From assembly GCF_004348115.1 (NCBI RefSeq), contig NZ_QPFB01000001.1, positions 1,574,836 to 1,638,835 of the forward strand: 64,000 bases of DNA. Reading direction: 5' to 3'. This document shows positions 63,206 through 64,000 of the stretch, piece by piece (position 1 is the stretch's first letter; the number at the start of each line of letters is the position of its first letter). This DNA comes from Stenotrophomonas sp. ATCM1_4. GTDB lineage: Bacteria > Pseudomonadota > Gammaproteobacteria > Xanthomonadales > Xanthomonadaceae. The notes beneath the pieces were generated by a model that saw only the letters and a list, made by a program, of their open reading frames with translations, was not told where the DNA came from and ran no database searches. A program made the translations under genes and the position numbers.

Positions 63206-64000
63206 ATGAGGGGTTTGCCACAACGCTGCACCATCGCCACGGCCATCGGCCTGGCATTGTTACCCGGACTGTCGCTGGCCCAGCAGGCCGCGAACGAGGC
63301 CGGGGCCAGGACCCTGGACAAGGTGGAAGTGACCGGGTCACGGATCAAGCGCACCGAGATCGAGGGGATCGATCCGGTGCAGATGATCACTGCCGAGGAC
63401 CTGGAGCACCAGGGCTTCGCCAACGTCTATGACGCACTGTCCAACATCACCGCCAACACCGGTGTGTTCGTCGGCGAGGAGAACACCAACAACTTCAACG
63501 CCAACGCGCAGGCACTGAACCTGCGCGGCTTCGGCCCCGGCTACACGCTGGTGCTGCTCAATGGCCGCCGCATCCCCATGCTGCCCAAGCCGGCCGGCAC
63601 GGTCAGCGGCAACGTCACCAACCTGGCGATGATCCCGACCTCGGCGGTGGACCGGGTCGAGATCCTGACCAGCGGTGCCTCGGCGATCTATGGTTCCGAT
63701 GCGGTGGCCGGCGTGGTCAACGTGATCCTGAAGGACAAGGTCGAGGGCACCACGCTGTCCTACCGCCACGGTGACACCGTGCACGGCGGCGGCCGGTCCG
63801 AGCGGGTGTCGGTGACCACCGGCTTCGAGTTCGGCGACACCCAGGTGACCGCCGGCCTGGAATGGGACCGGCGCTGGCCGATCCAGGGCAACCAGCGCCG
63901 CTGGTTCGCCTCGCCAGACCGCTCGCCCGACCCGGACTACCGCGACCCCACCCAGGTCATGTCGTTCTGGGACCGCGAGAGCGGCTGGGACCTGCTGGAC
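63206..64000 (+). CDS. TonB-dependent receptor, 3' end missing
   Basis: The ATG at 63206 with GGAGGGAGT upstream starts MRGLPQRCTIATAIGLALLPGLSLAQQ, a signal peptide. The frame stays open to the end of the window (265 codons). The plug domain has TLDKVEVTGSRIKRTEIEGIDPVQMITAEDLEHQG, LNLRGFGPGYTLVLLNGRRIP and VDRVEILTSGASAIYGSDAVAGVVNVILK. This matches the large oligosaccharide-type receptors with a GSRIKR plug start rather than the two receptors above. It is divergent from the aldehyde dehydrogenase gene. Confidence 0.9.
   Translation, partial: MRGLPQRCTIATAIGLALLPGLSLAQQAANEAGARTLDKVEVTGSRIKRTEIEGIDPVQMITAEDLEHQGFANVYDALSNITANTGVFVGEENTNNFNANAQALNLRGFGPGYTLVLLNGRRIPMLPKPAGTVSGNVTNLAMIPTSAVDRVEILTSGASAIYGSDAVAGVVNVILKDKVEGTTLSYRHGDTVHGGGRSERVSVTTGFEFGDTQVTAGLEWDRRWPIQGNQRRWFASPDRSPDPDYRDPTQVMSFWDRESGWDLLD

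Overview
The window is high-GC chromosomal DNA from a member of the Xanthomonadaceae, most likely Stenotrophomonas. Evidence for this is the strong third-position GC bias, many GC-rich palindromic intergenic repeats, a GTAG-type palindrome after one gene, and a structured RNA downstream of polA that fits the Xanthomonas sRNA sX13. These are recognitions from reading, not database results. No tRNA, rRNA, CRISPR array, insertion sequence or prophage was seen.

Region 1 (1-31087) is mostly core chromosome: a truncated membrane-protein gene, hemF, a DUF421 protein, the sX13-like RNA, polA, a universal stress protein, uvrD with a small phosphatase, rpmB-rpmG, and a flavoprotein. Next come a heavy-metal efflux cluster (czcI-like, czcC, czcB, czcA and a CDF transporter), a DUF885 peptidase-like protein, three envelope-sugar genes (LAB_N, GT2, epimerase), parA-parB with a helix-hairpin-helix gene, rsmG, a phosphopantetheinyl transferase and xthA.

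Region 2 (about 31100-42316) is a defence island with visibly lower GC and AT-rich edges. A two-gene AbiE-like toxin-antitoxin module has paired palindromic operators that overlap its start codon. A convergent six-gene minus-strand operon reads mrr, hsdM, hsdS, an Abi/HEPN gene, hsdR and a GIY-YIG nuclease gene. An unusually perfect 37-bp palindrome separates the two units.

Region 3 (43044-58809) looks like a carbohydrate-acquisition locus. It has a CoA-ester lyase, a sodium/solute symporter fused to a propeller-like domain, a LysR regulator and two tandem paralogous TonB-dependent receptors. The second receptor heads a tightly overlapped operon with a serine hydrolase, a ribokinase-like kinase, a barrel-plus-FGE-like fusion protein and a GH127-type glycosidase. 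Import across the outer membrane, then the inner membrane, then hydrolysis and phosphorylation is a coherent but untested model; the substrate cannot be read from sequence.

Region 4 (58998-64000) holds a CaiB-type CoA transferase, transaldolase, a coniferyl-aldehyde-dehydrogenase-like enzyme and the start of a third TonB-dependent receptor that runs off the end.
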